From contig NZ_LIOL01000005.1 of the NCBI RefSeq assembly GCF_001418005.1, positions 248,001 through 312,000 of the forward strand: a stretch of DNA of 64,000 nucleotides, in the 5' to 3' direction. Origin of the DNA: Chelatococcus sambhunathii (GTDB taxonomy: Bacteria; Pseudomonadota; Alphaproteobacteria; Rhizobiales; Beijerinckiaceae). The notes beneath the pieces were generated by a model that had not been told where the DNA came from, ran no database searches, and saw nothing but the letters and a program-made list of their open reading frames with translations. A program made the translations under genes and the position numbers. Within the stretch, counting starts at the first letter, position 1. Each line of letters begins with the position of its first letter. Below, piece after piece: positions 37,932-47,479 of the stretch.

Positions 37932-39023
37932 ATGGGACGCGTCCGCAGCATGGAGGCAGGAGAGCACGAGGCCGGCGCCGTGGACGGGGACCGGGGACGT
38001 GCCGGGGCCATTCAGCCCGCAGCCGGGCCGGGCACTGCCCTCGCCGCACCCCCGCCGAGCCCGCCCGTCGAGGTCACCGGCGACACGCGCCGCCGGCTGT
38101 CGCTCATCGGCACCGTGGTCAGCGTCGCACTCTTCCTCGCCTCAATGGTCGTGCTGTGGCGCATCATCGGCGAGATCAGCCTTGCGGAGCTCAGGAACGC
38201 CTTTTCGGCGGCGAGCGTGCGGCAGATCGGGCTCGCCATCCTCTTCACCTGCATCAGCTACCTCCTGCTGACGGGATACGACGCCCTCGCCCTGCGCCAG
38301 CTCGGCCGCAGCATCGCCTATCGTGTCACCGCCCTCGCCTCCTTCACGAGCTATGCCGTCAGCTTCACACTCGGCTTTCCGCTCGTCACCTCGGGCGCCG
38401 TGCGCTACCGCATCTATTCGCCCTACGGCATCAAGGCGCCGACCATCGTCGGCCTCACCGTCATTGCCGGCATTACCTTCTGGCTCGGCATGAGCGCGGT
38501 TCTCGCCTGGAGCCTGATGCGCGAGAGCCTCGCCGTCGCGGCGCTGACGGGCACGGTCGTGCGGCTCAACGAGGGGCTCGGCATTGCCATCGTCGCCGCC
38601 CTCGGCGGCTATCTCGCCTGGGTCGGCATCAAGCGGCGCAGCGTCAGCGTGCAGGGCTGGCGCCTCGAACTGCCGGGCTTCCGACTGTCCATCGGGCAGA
38701 TGCTGCTCGGCGCGGGCGACGTCTGCGCGGCGGCCGGCGTCCTCTTCGTGCTCCTGCCGGGCGGTCACGGCCTCAGCTACGAGACCTTTCTCGCCATCTA
38801 TGTCGCGGCCTGCATGCTGGGCATCGCCAGCCACGCGCCGGGCGGCATCGGCGTCTTCGAGGCGACCATGCTGATCGCCCTGTCGCACCTGCCGCGCGAG
38901 GGCGTCCTCGGCGCCCTGCTGCTGTTCCGGCTGTATTACTATCTCGTGCCCTTCGCCTTCGCGCTGCTGCTGCTCGGCGCTCACGAGATCGGCGCGCGCC
39001 TGGGCGATCCGGGGCGGCGCTGA
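37932..39023 (+). CDS. UPF0104 / lysylphosphatidylglycerol synthase-type flippase-like membrane protein
   Basis: This 363-aa protein starts with a disordered Gly/Ala/Pro-rich leader of about 55 residues, followed by eight or so membrane helices. The family core is visible in SFTLGFPLVTSGAVRYRIYS and SHAPGGIGVFEATMLIAL. The fold is that of the MprF N-terminal flippase domain, without a synthase domain. Such proteins are thought to move lipids or lipid-linked sugars across the inner membrane. An ATG at 37950 is an alternative start. It is convergent with the EAL-domain gene, 8 nt apart. Confidence 0.88.
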   Translation: MGRVRSMEAGEHEAGAVDGDRGRAGAIQPAAGPGTALAAPPPSPPVEVTGDTRRRLSLIGTVVSVALFLASMVVLWRIIGEISLAELRNAFSAASVRQIGLAILFTCISYLLLTGYDALALRQLGRSIAYRVTALASFTSYAVSFTLGFPLVTSGAVRYRIYSPYGIKAPTIVGLTVIAGITFWLGMSAVLAWSLMRESLAVAALTGTVVRLNEGLGIAIVAALGGYLAWVGIKRRSVSVQGWRLELPGFRLSIGQMLLGAGDVCAAAGVLFVLLPGGHGLSYETFLAIYVAACMLGIASHAPGGIGVFEATMLIALSHLPREGVLGALLLFRLYYYLVPFAFALLLLGAHEIGARLGDPGRR

Positions 39024-39031
39024 CGGCCGGC

Positions 39032-40747
39032 TCAGGCTGACCTGGCCCGCTCCCTGGCTCGCTCCACGGTGAGGCCGGCCGGCTCGGGCCAGGCCGTCAC
39101 CGGCGCGATGTGCTCGCCCTGCAGGTAGTCGACCCCCCATTGGGTGAGGAGGCGGGCGGTGTCCTCGTCCTCCACCCATTCGGCGACCGTGGCGATGCCG
39201 AGATGCTGGGCGAGGTCGACGAGCGTGCGCACGAAGAAGCGGTCGTCGCTCGACCGCGCGAGGTTCTGCACGAAGGCGCCGTCGATCTTGAGCAGGTCGA
39301 TGGGGAAATGGCGCAGGTGCCGGAAAGAGGTGTGTCCCGCGCCGAAATCGTCGATGGCGATGAAGACGCCGAGCGCCTTCATGGCGTCGAGCGAGGCCCG
39401 CGTGGCGCCCGGGTCCTCGACGGCCGCCGTCTCGGTGATCTCGATGATGAGCCGCTCGGCGACGCCGGGGCAGGCGCCGAGCTGCGCGGCGAGATTGCCG
39501 AGCCAGGCGCGGCTCGCGAGCGTGCGCGGCGAGATGTTGAGGGCGACTCTCAGCCCCGGCTCGTCCGTCATGCGGGCGGTGATGAGTTCGAGCATGCGGT
39601 GGTCCACCGCCTCGATGAGGCCGGCCTTCTCGGCCGCGGGTACGAGGCGCGCGGCCCCGGCCGCAGCCCCGTCGGGCATTCTGACGCGCAGGAGAGCCTC
39701 GTGGAAGGCTGGCTGGCGCGTCTCGGCATCGACGATCGCCTGGCGCGCGGGCACGATGCGGCGTTCGTTGAGGGCGGCGAGGATATCGATTCCTTCCGCC
39801 GCAGCACGGCGTGCGGTCATGGTGGCGGCCAGTTGCGGTCCATAGAAGACAAAGCCGCTGCCGCTCAGCCGCCGCGCCTCGTCGAAGGCGAGATTGGCAT
39901 TCCGCATCAGCGTTTCCGCATCGTCGGCATGCTGGGGCGCCGTCGCGGCGCCCATGCGCAGGCGCACCGTCGCCACAGCCCCGCCGGCCGCCGCGGCGAG
40001 CCCGGCCATACGCGCGGCGGCGACCGTCGCCTGCTGGGCGGAGCAACCGCGCATGACGAGGGCGAAACGGTTGCTGCCGTGACGGATGAGCAGGTCGCCC
40101 TGCCGCAGCTGCCGCGTGAGGACCTGTGCTGTGGCCGCGATGATGTCGTCGCCTCTCGCATAGCCGAGGGCGGCATTGATGGCCCCGAGATTGTCGATGG
40201 CGAGGAAGATCAGCGTCAGCGGCCTGTGCCGGCCGCAGCCCCCGGCGAAGAGGGTGTCGATCGTCCTGGCAAGATCCGCCCAGCCGTCGGTCCGTGCGAC
40301 GCCGGCTAGTGCGGGCTCGCGCGCGATGCGCATGACGCCGTGCACAATGGCCGGGTGGCCGTCAGGCCCCGCATACCAGCGCCCGCTGTCCTCGACCGCG
40401 ACATCCGTGGCGCCGATCCTGAGACGGTAAGCGAGACGAAAGGGCACACCGGCGCCGGTGTCCTCGCCTGCGGCAGTACGGAAGAAGGCGCAGCGGCCGG
40501 GGCCGGAGGCGACGTCGATCAGCCGGTCGAAGGCCGCGCCGGTCGCGAGTGCGCCCCTGCAGTCGAGGCCGATGACCTCGGCGCCGTTGCTGCCGAAGCT
40601 GAGTCGGTCGCTGCGAAGGTCCCAGTCATAGACCACCTCGCCGAGCGACGTCAGCAGCTGGCGGGGATCGAGCGGCGCGGCGGCGGCGTCGGGCGTGAGC
40701 GACGCCGGATGATCCGCGCGACGAGCGACGCCTGTCCAGTCTGCCAT
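39032..40747 (-). CDS. degenerate GGDEF plus EAL domain protein, predicted c-di-GMP phosphodiesterase
   Basis: A 571-aa cytosolic protein with an N-terminal PAS-like region (about residues 20-140), a GGDEF-like domain (about 165-310) and an EAL domain (about 330-560). The GGDEF active site is lost (RHGSNRFALVM in place of GGDEF), so no cyclase activity is expected. The EAL residues look intact: EALLRV, LNISPRTL, IEITETAAVED, IDDFGAGHTSF, LKIDGAFV and AEWVEDE, so c-di-GMP hydrolysis is likely. A GTG at 40792 would add 15 residues; the ATG at 40747 is preferred. A near-consensus CtrA half-site pair lies about 105 bp upstream. Confidence 0.9.
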   Translation of the reverse strand: MADWTGVARRADHPASLTPDAAAAPLDPRQLLTSLGEVVYDWDLRSDRLSFGSNGAEVIGLDCRGALATGAAFDRLIDVASGPGRCAFFRTAAGEDTGAGVPFRLAYRLRIGATDVAVEDSGRWYAGPDGHPAIVHGVMRIAREPALAGVARTDGWADLARTIDTLFAGGCGRHRPLTLIFLAIDNLGAINAALGYARGDDIIAATAQVLTRQLRQGDLLIRHGSNRFALVMRGCSAQQATVAAARMAGLAAAAGGAVATVRLRMGAATAPQHADDAETLMRNANLAFDEARRLSGSGFVFYGPQLAATMTARRAAAEGIDILAALNERRIVPARQAIVDAETRQPAFHEALLRVRMPDGAAAGAARLVPAAEKAGLIEAVDHRMLELITARMTDEPGLRVALNISPRTLASRAWLGNLAAQLGACPGVAERLIIEITETAAVEDPGATRASLDAMKALGVFIAIDDFGAGHTSFRHLRHFPIDLLKIDGAFVQNLARSSDDRFFVRTLVDLAQHLGIATVAEWVEDEDTARLLTQWGVDYLQGEHIAPVTAWPEPAGLTVERARERARSA

Positions 40748-40851
40748 CGGCTGCCGGGTCCTGCCTATCTGGGAGCTTGCCGCGTCTGGCACCGGAGGCG
40801 GCGGCTTAACCGGCGCGCAGAAACGCTAGCGGGCATCATGAACGGCAAGGG

Positions 40852-40866
40852 TTAACGGCCGGTAAA
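40852..40866 (-). promoter_or_regulatory. near-consensus CtrA site upstream of the EAL gene
   Basis: On the minus strand TTTA-CCGGCCG-TTAA, one base off the CtrA consensus TTAA-N7-TTAA. It lies between the EAL gene start and the rpmF terminator. Many cyclic-di-GMP genes are CtrA-controlled in alphaproteobacteria, but a single imperfect site is weak evidence. Confidence 0.35.
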
Positions 40867-40887
40867 GAGTGGCGATCTCTGCACGCC

Positions 40888-40919
40888 GGCAACAAAAAAG
40901 GGCCGGTGAACCGGCCCTT
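40888..40919 (-). terminator. rho-independent terminator of rpmF
   Basis: On the minus strand, AAGGGCCGGT-TC-ACCGGCCCTT followed by TTTTGTTG: a 10-bp GC-rich inverted repeat with an uninterrupted T-run, 33 nt after the rpmF stop. One of the clearest intrinsic terminators in the window. Confidence 0.92.
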
Positions 40920-40951
40920 CCTGTCGTATCGCTCGATGGAGCGCCCGCCTC

Positions 40952-41137
40952 TCACGCCTCGGCGCGGGGCTTCAGCACCTGCCGGCCGCGATACATGCCG
41001 GTCTTGAGGTCGATGTGATGCGGGCGACGCAGCTCGCCCGAGTCCTTGTCTTCCACATAGGTGGGCTGCTGCAGCGCGTCGGCGGAGCGGCGGTGGCCGC
41101 GCTTCATCCGCGACGTTTTTCTTTTCGGAACGGCCAT
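40952..41137 (-). CDS. rpmF: 50S ribosomal protein L32
   Basis: A 61-aa basic protein with the conserved N-terminus [20 protein letters not shown] and the C-terminal [20 protein letters not shown]. The zinc-binding Cys of some L32 proteins are absent (C-minus form). It has a strong intrinsic terminator downstream and lies behind mtgA in the same direction, a common alphaproteobacterial order. Confidence 0.98.
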   Translation of the reverse strand: MAVPKRKTSRMKRGHRRSADALQQPTYVEDKDSGELRRPHHIDLKTGMYRGRQVLKPRAEA

Positions 41138-41285
41138 GGCTCAACTCCGGTCGATGGCTTCTGCGGGCCTGCGCGCGCAAAGGGGCGCAGGTCCCTCGTT
41201 GACGAAACTGTCTCTGGGACGCGGGCTTATACAGGCTCAGCGCCGGATTGGCTAGCCCTCGGCGGCAGAAAGTGGGATTTTCCCT

Positions 41286-41993
41286 TTACGCGCCGAGGCA
41301 GGAGACGTTCTCGTTGCCCATGCGGCCCATGATGCGTGAGGCGTATGTCGACACGTAGCGCGTCGGGCGGGCGGGGTTGCGCGCGATTGGGTTGGGCAGG
41401 GCTGCCACGAGAAGGGCCGCCTCGCGCCGTGTCAGGTCCCGCGCGCTCTTGCCGAAATGGCGCCGCGCGGCTGCCTCGGCACCGAAGATGCCCTCTCCCC
41501 ACTCGGCGATGTTGAGATAGGCCTCCATCACCCGCCGTTTCGGCCAGACGGTGTCGACAACGAGCGCGAGCGGCAGCTCAAGCCCCTTGCGCAGGTAGGA
41601 GCGTCCCGGCCAGAGCAGGATGTTCTTCACCGTCTGCATGGTGATGGTGGAGGCGCCGCGCGAGGCGCCGTCGCCCAGCGCATCCTCGATGACGCTCTGC
41701 AGGGCGAACCAGTCGATCCCCGCATGCATGCAGAACCGCGAATCCTCCGCCGCGATGGCGGCCCGGGCGAGATGCGGCGATATGTCCGACAGAGGCATGT
41801 AGATGCGCTCCACCGGCTGCAGCGTCAGCCAGCGCCCCAGCATCAGCGTGGAGACGGGCGGCAGGACGCGGTAGACGACGATGGAAACGGCCCAGAACAG
41901 CATGATGGCGAGCACCGCGCGCATGGTCCAGCGCAGCACCGCCCGGCCGATGGCCAGCCTCCCCCGGCTTCTTGCTTGCACGTTTGCGGTCAT
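41286..41993 (-). CDS. mtgA: monofunctional biosynthetic peptidoglycan transglycosylase
   Basis: GT51 glycosyltransferase of 235 aa that polymerises lipid II into glycan strands. One N-terminal membrane anchor (about residues 24-45). Catalytic motifs: AAIAAEDSRFCMHAGIDW (first Glu), GASTITMQTVKNILLWPGRS (the QQ-type motif), LRKGLELPLALVVD and KRRVMEAYLNIAEWGEGIFG (second Glu). No transpeptidase domain, so not a class A PBP. Located between ispA (divergent) and rpmF. Confidence 0.97.
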   Translation of the reverse strand: MTANVQARSRGRLAIGRAVLRWTMRAVLAIMLFWAVSIVVYRVLPPVSTLMLGRWLTLQPVERIYMPLSDISPHLARAAIAAEDSRFCMHAGIDWFALQSVIEDALGDGASRGASTITMQTVKNILLWPGRSYLRKGLELPLALVVDTVWPKRRVMEAYLNIAEWGEGIFGAEAAARRHFGKSARDLTRREAALLVAALPNPIARNPARPTRYVSTYASRIMGRMGNENVSCLGA

Positions 41994-42092
41994 CTCCCTG
42001 CCCCGGCGTGGCCCATAGGCTTGACCGATCCGGGCGTCTCGGGCAAGCGACGCTTGCCTTCACGTTACGGTGGCGACCTGGGAGAAACGACC

Positions 42093-43013
42093 ATGGCGAG
42101 CTTGAGCGCCGCTTTCACCGAGCGTCTCGAGGCCGCGGCCCGCGCGCTGGAGCCACTGCTCGGGGCGCTTCTCGGCAGCGCGCCGCTCGTCGGCGAGATC
42201 GTCCGCCCGCCCCGCCTTCTCGCCGCCATGCGCCATGCCGTGCTCGACGGCGGCAAGCGCCTGCGCCCCTTCCTTACCGTCGAGACGGCCCGGCTCTTCG
42301 GCGAGACCGGCGACGGGCCGCTGCGGGCCGGGGCCGCCATCGAGCTCCTGCATTGCTATTCCCTCGTCCATGACGATCTGCCCGCGATGGACGACGACGA
42401 CCTGCGGCGCGGCCGCCCGACCGTGCACCGCGCCTTCGACGAGGCCACCGCCATCCTTGCCGGCGACGCGCTGCTGACGCTCGCCTTTGATGTGCTCGCC
42501 GATCCGGCCGTGACGGCGGACGCGGCTGTGCGTGCGGAGCTCGTGCTCGGTCTCGCCCGGGCGGCAGGGCTCGGCGGCATGGTCGGCGGGCAGATGCTGG
42601 ACCTCGAGGCCGAAAACCGGTCCACGCCCTTCGCGGAGATCGAGGTGCGCCGCCTGCAGGCTATGAAGACCGGTGCGCTCATCGCCTTTGCCGTCGATGC
42701 GGGCGGGGTTGTCGCGCGGGCGGGGGGCGAGGAGCGGCGTTGCCTCGCGGCCTATGGCCGGGCCCTCGGCGCAGCCTTCCAGATTGCCGACGATATCCTC
42801 GACCGGGAGGCGAGCACGGACGTGCTCGGCAAGCGCGCCGCCAAGGACGCCGACAGGGGCAAGGCGACGCTCGTCGACGTGCTCGGCATCGAGGCCGCGC
42901 GGGCGGAGCGCGACCGCCTCGCCGAAGAGGCCGTGGCGGCGCTCGCTCCCTTCGGCCCGGCAGCGGACACGCTGCGCGCGGCGGCACGCTTCGCCGCCAC
43001 GCGCCGCAAGTAG
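42093..43013 (+). CDS. ispA: polyprenyl synthetase, farnesyl diphosphate synthase type
   Basis: Trans-prenyltransferase of 306 aa that condenses isopentenyl diphosphate with allylic diphosphates. First Asp-rich motif LVHDDLPAMDDDDLRRGRPT (with the two-residue insertion typical of bacterial FPP synthase), second FQIADDILD, plus the N-terminal GGKRLRP and the MKTGALI segment. The ATG at 42093 has GGGAGAAACGACC upstream. It is divergent from mtgA. With ispG at 45246 the window has two isoprenoid enzymes. Geranylgeranyl length specificity cannot be ruled out. Confidence 0.93.
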   Translation: MASLSAAFTERLEAAARALEPLLGALLGSAPLVGEIVRPPRLLAAMRHAVLDGGKRLRPFLTVETARLFGETGDGPLRAGAAIELLHCYSLVHDDLPAMDDDDLRRGRPTVHRAFDEATAILAGDALLTLAFDVLADPAVTADAAVRAELVLGLARAAGLGGMVGGQMLDLEAENRSTPFAEIEVRRLQAMKTGALIAFAVDAGGVVARAGGEERRCLAAYGRALGAAFQIADDILDREASTDVLGKRAAKDADRGKATLVDVLGIEAARAERDRLAEEAVAALAPFGPAADTLRAAARFAATRRK

Positions 43014-43090
43014 CCCCTCCGGATAACGGCCGCGGCGATGGCCTTGGCGCTCCCCCGTCAGCGGAGACGGGGCAATGCGCCGCGCCCCGC

Positions 43091-45040
43091 CTAAACCGTC
43101 ACCTGGGTGCCGACCTCGACGACGCGGCCGGTGGGGATCTGGAAGAAGTCCGTCGCGTCGTTGGCGTTCTTGGCGAGCGAGATGAACAGCCTGTCCTGCC
43201 ACATCGGCATGCCTGACTGGGCGGCGGGCCGGATGGAGCGGCGCGAGAGGAAGAACGACGTCGACATGATGTCGAACTTGAAGCCCCGCTTGCGCAGGAT
43301 GGCGAGGCCCTTGGGCACGTTGGGCATCTCCATATAGCCGAAGGTCATTTCCACCCGCCAGAAGCCGTCGGCGATGGGCTCGATGTTAACGCGCTCCTCG
43401 TCGTTGATGCGCGGCACATCGGCCGTCTTGACGGTGAGGATGGCGTTCTTCTCGTGCAGCACCTTGTTGTGCTTGAGGTTGTGTAGCAGTGCCGAGGGGG
43501 CGGTCTCCGGATCGCTCGTCAGGAACACGGCCGTGCCTTTGATGCGGTGCGGAGGGCTCTTCTGCAGCATCTCGACGAGTTCGACGAGCGGCACGTCCAC
43601 CTTGCGCGTCTTGGCGAAGAGGATGGCGGTACCCTTCACCCAGGTCCACATCACGACGATGAGCACGCTCGCCAGCAGCACCGGCACATAGCCGCCGGAG
43701 AACAGCTTGAGCAGATTCGCCGAGAAGAAGGCGATGTCGATCGTCAGGAACGGCACGATCAGCAGGACGGCGGCGGCGAGGCTCCAGCGCCAGCCCTTCC
43801 AGATGACGAGGATGGCGAGGATGCCGTCCACCACCATCGCGCCGAAGACCGAGATGCCGTAGGCGTGGGCAAGGCCGCTCGATGACCCGAACATGGCGAC
43901 GAGGAAGAGCACGCCGATGAGCAGCATGGCGTTGACGCGCGGCAGGAAGATCTGGCCTTGGTGCGACGCAGAGGTGAACCGCACCTCGAGCCGCGGCAGG
44001 AGGCCGAGCTGGATGGCCTGGCGCGTGAGCGAGAAGGCGCCTGTGATGACGGCTTGGCTCGCGATGATGGTCGCGATCGTGGCCATGATGGTAAGGGGCA
44101 GGAGACCCCAGTCCGGCACCAGGCGGTAGAACGGGTTCTCGATGGCTTCCGGGTGGGCGAGCACGAGCGCCCCCTGGCCGAAATAGTTCAGCACCAGCGC
44201 CGGGAAGACGAAGCACAGCCACGCCGCGCGGATGGGGCCGCGTCCGAAGTGGCCGAGATCGGCATAGAGCGCCTCGGCGCCCGTCACGGCGAGGCAGACC
44301 GCGCCGAGGACCGCGAGGGCGACGACCGAGTGGTTGATGAGGAACATCAGCCCGTAGTGCGGCCACAGGGCGCGGAAGACGCCGGGATCGTCCATGATGT
44401 GCAGGAGTCCCGTGATCGCCAGCACCGCGAACCACAGGCCCATGATGGGCCCGAAGAGCGCCGCGACCTTGCCGGTGCCGCGGCTCTGCACGGCGAAGAG
44501 CGCGATGAGGATGGCGACGGTGATCGGCACCACGTAGCCGCCGAGCTCCGGCGCCGCGAGCTTGAGGCCCTCGACGGCCGACAGCACGGAGATCGCCGGC
44601 GTCAGCATGGAATCGCCGTAGAACAGCGCCGCGCCGGTGATGCCGAGCGCAAGGACGAGGGCGTGCGAGCGTCCCATTGCCCGCTGCGCGAGGGCGACGA
44701 GGCTCAGGGTCCCGCCTTCGCCCTTGTTGTCGGCCCTGAGGAGGATCACCACGTATTTGATCGTCACCACGAGGATGAGCGACCACAGGATGAGCGACAG
44801 GACGCCGATGATGGTGTCGCGGGCGATGGGCCCCTCGCCATCCGCGACGGCATGCACGGCCTCGCGCAGCGCATAGAGCGGGCTCGTGCCGATATCGCCG
44901 TAGACGACACCGACCGACCCGAGCGCGAGGGCGAAGAAGCTGGAGGGCGCATGCGCGCCTGCCTGTCCCATGTCGCCGGCAGCCTGCTCACCGCTGCTGC
45001 CCTGACCTGCGAGCATGGACGCTTTGGTATCTGAAACCAT
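43091..45040 (-). CDS. kup: Kup-type low-affinity potassium/proton symporter
   Basis: KUP/HAK/KT family inner-membrane K+ importer of 649 aa. About 12 membrane helices follow a 35-residue cytosolic N-terminus; the first carries [20 protein letters not shown], the family signature. Then [20 protein letters not shown], and a C-terminal cytosolic domain of about 170 residues starting near [18 protein letters not shown] at 45223-45218 (minus strand) is a possible -35, without a convincing -10. It lies convergent with ispA and downstream of ispG, but the 205-nt gap suggests its own promoter. Confidence 0.97.
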   Translation of the reverse strand: MVSDTKASMLAGQGSSGEQAAGDMGQAGAHAPSSFFALALGSVGVVYGDIGTSPLYALREAVHAVADGEGPIARDTIIGVLSLILWSLILVVTIKYVVILLRADNKGEGGTLSLVALAQRAMGRSHALVLALGITGAALFYGDSMLTPAISVLSAVEGLKLAAPELGGYVVPITVAILIALFAVQSRGTGKVAALFGPIMGLWFAVLAITGLLHIMDDPGVFRALWPHYGLMFLINHSVVALAVLGAVCLAVTGAEALYADLGHFGRGPIRAAWLCFVFPALVLNYFGQGALVLAHPEAIENPFYRLVPDWGLLPLTIMATIATIIASQAVITGAFSLTRQAIQLGLLPRLEVRFTSASHQGQIFLPRVNAMLLIGVLFLVAMFGSSSGLAHAYGISVFGAMVVDGILAILVIWKGWRWSLAAAVLLIVPFLTIDIAFFSANLLKLFSGGYVPVLLASVLIVVMWTWVKGTAILFAKTRKVDVPLVELVEMLQKSPPHRIKGTAVFLTSDPETAPSALLHNLKHNKVLHEKNAILTVKTADVPRINDEERVNIEPIADGFWRVEMTFGYMEMPNVPKGLAILRKRGFKFDIMSTSFFLSRRSIRPAAQSGMPMWQDRLFISLAKNANDATDFFQIPTGRVVEVGTQVTV

Positions 45041-45245
45041 ATGGATGAAGGCCTATGGTTGGCCACACGAGAAGGCCGCCGGCACCCGGCCGCACGGCGC
45101 GCTGTTGTCCTTCGGGGCGGCTCGGCCGTGACGAAGGCGCCCTTTGGGCCGGCGGTGTTTACCACAAGCGGCAGGCCGGGCAAACGCCTCACTTTTCAAT
45201 TGCCGGAAAGTGTGAACTGTCAACAGGATAGGATGGGTCGGCCGG

Positions 45246-46538
45246 CTATTCGGCGGCCCGCGACAGGCGCTGCCCGAAGCGCCTTTCGATGTAGTCGGCG
45301 ACCAGCATCTTGAATTCCGCCGCAATTGTCGGCCCGCGCAGGGTGGTTGCCTTCTGCCCGTCGATGAAGACTGGGGCGGCCGGCATTTCACCCGTGCCGG
45401 GCAGGGAGATGCCGATATCGGCATGTTTCGATTCGCCGGGCCCATTGACGATGCAGCCCATGACCGCGACGTTGAGCGCCTCGACGCCGGGATAGCGCGT
45501 CTTCCACTCGGGCATCGAGGTAGCAATCCAGTCCTGGATGTCGCGGGCGAGTTCCTGGAAAACGGTGGAGGTCGTGCGTCCGCAGCCCGGGCAGGCGGCG
45601 ACGAGCGGCACGAAGGTGCGGAAGCCCATGGTCTGCAGCAGCTCCTGCGCAGCCTTGACCTCGAGCGTGCGGTCGCCGCCGGGCTCCGGTGTCAGCGAGA
45701 AGCGGATCGTATCGCCGATACCGTCCTGCAGGAGGATGCCGATGGCGGCGGCCGAGGCGACGATGCCCTTGGAGCCCATGCCGGCCTCGGTCAGGCCCAG
45801 GTGCAGTGCGTAGTCGGAGCGTGCGGCAAGGTCCCGGTAGACGGCGATAAGGTCCTGAACCGCCGAGACCTTGGCGGAGAGGATGATCCGGTCGCGCGCA
45901 AGGCCTATCTGCTCCGCTCTCTCGGCCGAGAGGAGGGCCGAGCGCACCAGCGCCTCGCGGGTGACGGCACGGGCATCGACGGGCCGGGGTGAGTGCGCGT
46001 TGAGATCCATGAGATGCGTCAGCAGCTCCTGGTCCAGCGAGCCCCAGTTTGCGCCAATTCGCACGGGCTTGCCCCAGCGGATCGCCGTCTCGACGATCAT
46101 GCCGAACTGCCGGTCTTTCTTGTCCTTGAAGCCGACATTCCCGGGATTGATGCGGTACTTGTCGAGTGCCTCGGCGCAGGCCGGATGGTCTGCAAGAAGC
46201 TTGTGGCCGATGAAGTGGAAGTCGCCGACGATGGGCACTGCGATGCCCATCCGCGCCAATTTGTCGCGGATGTGCGGCACCGCTGCCGCCGCCTCGGCCC
46301 GGTCGACGGTGATGCGCACGAGCTCGGACCCCGCGCGCGCGAGCGCGGCCACCTGCCGCACTGTCGCCTCGACATCGGCCGTGTCGGTGTTCGTCATCGA
46401 CTGGACGACGATGGGCGCCCCGCCGCCGACTGCGACGGAGCCGACCTTGACGCCGACGGTGCGGTGCCGCGTGCCTGCGCCTGCGGGAGTTGGCGTCAGC
46501 GTCTCGGGGCCCGGCCTGTGGGGGATGTCAGCTGTCAT
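45246..46538 (-). CDS. ispG: 4-hydroxy-3-methylbut-2-en-1-yl diphosphate synthase
   Basis: Penultimate step of the MEP isoprenoid pathway, a 4Fe-4S enzyme that uses reduced flavodoxin or ferredoxin. It has 430 aa: a TIM barrel (from [17 protein letters not shown]), then the C-terminal domain with cluster ligands in [17 protein letters not shown] and [20 protein letters not shown]. The ATG at 46536-46538 gives the family length; the frame stays open further upstream but overlaps the zur gene region. It follows zur in the same direction. The ferredoxin:NADP reductase at 12634 could supply its electrons. Confidence 0.97.
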   Translation of the reverse strand: MTADIPHRPGPETLTPTPAGAGTRHRTVGVKVGSVAVGGGAPIVVQSMTNTDTADVEATVRQVAALARAGSELVRITVDRAEAAAAVPHIRDKLARMGIAVPIVGDFHFIGHKLLADHPACAEALDKYRINPGNVGFKDKKDRQFGMIVETAIRWGKPVRIGANWGSLDQELLTHLMDLNAHSPRPVDARAVTREALVRSALLSAERAEQIGLARDRIILSAKVSAVQDLIAVYRDLAARSDYALHLGLTEAGMGSKGIVASAAAIGILLQDGIGDTIRFSLTPEPGGDRTLEVKAAQELLQTMGFRTFVPLVAACPGCGRTTSTVFQELARDIQDWIATSMPEWKTRYPGVEALNVAVMGCIVNGPGESKHADIGISLPGTGEMPAAPVFIDGQKATTLRGPTIAAEFKMLVADYIERRFGQRLSRAAE

Positions 46539-46597
46539 GCGATCAGCTCGGAAGGCTCGTTTTGACGATCGAAGGTCTTGCTGCGCCTCTCGCGCCG

Positions 46598-47194
46598 TCA
46601 GGTCAAGGCTTGACTTTCGCCTTTTGCGCCTTCCCGGCAATGGGCACACGTGCCGGCGATCTCGACGACCTGGGCCCTTGGCTTGAAGGCGGCGTCGGTC
46701 AACACCCGCCTGAGAGCCGAGCCGACGTCCGGCGAGGCGGCCTCGTCCACCCCGCCGCAGGCCTCGCAGATGAGGAAGACCACGAGTTCCCCGGGCTCGT
46801 GATGGTGCGGGCAGGCGACGAAGGCGTTCTTCGTCTCGAGCTTGTGCACGAAGCCCTGCTCCAGGAGGAAATCGAGGGCGCGGTAGATCGTGATCGGCGC
46901 CACCCGCCGTTCGTCCTGCCGGGTCAGCGCCTCGGCGAGGTCGTAGGCGCCGAGCGGCCGGTGCGTGGCATAGAGCGTCTCCAGCACGGCGCGGCGGATC
47001 GGCGTCAGCCGCTGGCCGCGCGTTCGGCAGGCGGCCTCGGCCGCATCGAGCGCAGCAGGCGCCTCCTTCAGCCGGGCGGCGGCGTGGGCGCAGTCCGCGT
47101 CATCGCCGTGGTGATGGTCATGGCCGTGGCCTGCCTCGTTTTCGTCCATCGCGTCGCTGTCTGCTTCCGTGGTCGGTCCCGCTTTCACCGTCAT
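46598..47194 (-). CDS. zur: Fur-family zinc uptake regulator Zur with His-rich N-terminus
   Basis: This 198-aa Fur-family repressor has the helix-turn-helix region [20 protein letters not shown] followed by [19 protein letters not shown]. Metal-binding positions are in CPHHHEPGE, and structural zinc is bound by CEAC and CAHC pairs. The N-terminal tail (about residues 20-35) is unusually rich in His and Asp ([11 protein letters not shown]). That, and similarity to Zur rather than ferric Fur, favour zinc sensing. A possible operator overlapping a TATAAT -10 lies just upstream, implying autoregulation. No znu genes are in the window. Confidence 0.9.
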   Translation of the reverse strand: MTVKAGPTTEADSDAMDENEAGHGHDHHHGDDADCAHAAARLKEAPAALDAAEAACRTRGQRLTPIRRAVLETLYATHRPLGAYDLAEALTRQDERRVAPITIYRALDFLLEQGFVHKLETKNAFVACPHHHEPGELVVFLICEACGGVDEAASPDVGSALRRVLTDAAFKPRAQVVEIAGTCAHCREGAKGESQALT

Positions 47195-47217
47195 CGGGCG
47201 GTGATGATGCGCTATCC

Positions 47218-47240
47218 AAATGTAAACATTATAGCGTTAC
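47218..47240 (-). promoter_or_regulatory. zur promoter with overlapping palindromic operator
   Basis: On the minus strand GTAACGCTATAATGTTTACATTT contains a perfect TATAAT (47233-47228) and the imperfect palindrome GTAA...TTAC with an inner ATGT-AA-ACAT. Position 30-40 nt before zur and the AT-rich palindrome fit a Zur/Fur-type operator. The remaining gene-free bases to bdhA (47241-47479) show nothing definite. Confidence 0.55.
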
Positions 47241-47479
47241 TCGTCCGGCGAGGCACCGCGCCGGGCGTATGGCCTGACGGTCCTCTGCACTGCGTCGCCC
47301 GAGGCGGCCATTGTCCGGTTCCTGCGCAACTTGGGTTTGCACTGCGGCGCAACATAGATAGGCTCTGTGAGCCCAGTTGCCACCCTGCGGCAGCACTGCG
47401 CCGCGAAGAGGCCTTGCGAGAAGCGTTCTTCGTCGCGTCCATGACCATCAGCCAGAACAGCAGCCATCGGGAGCAGCAT

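Noticed and set aside
45195-45223. Sigma-70 promoter for kup (TTGACA with ATTGAA)
   Set aside because: The -35 is perfect but the -10 at 17 bp is poor, so it is not listed as a feature.
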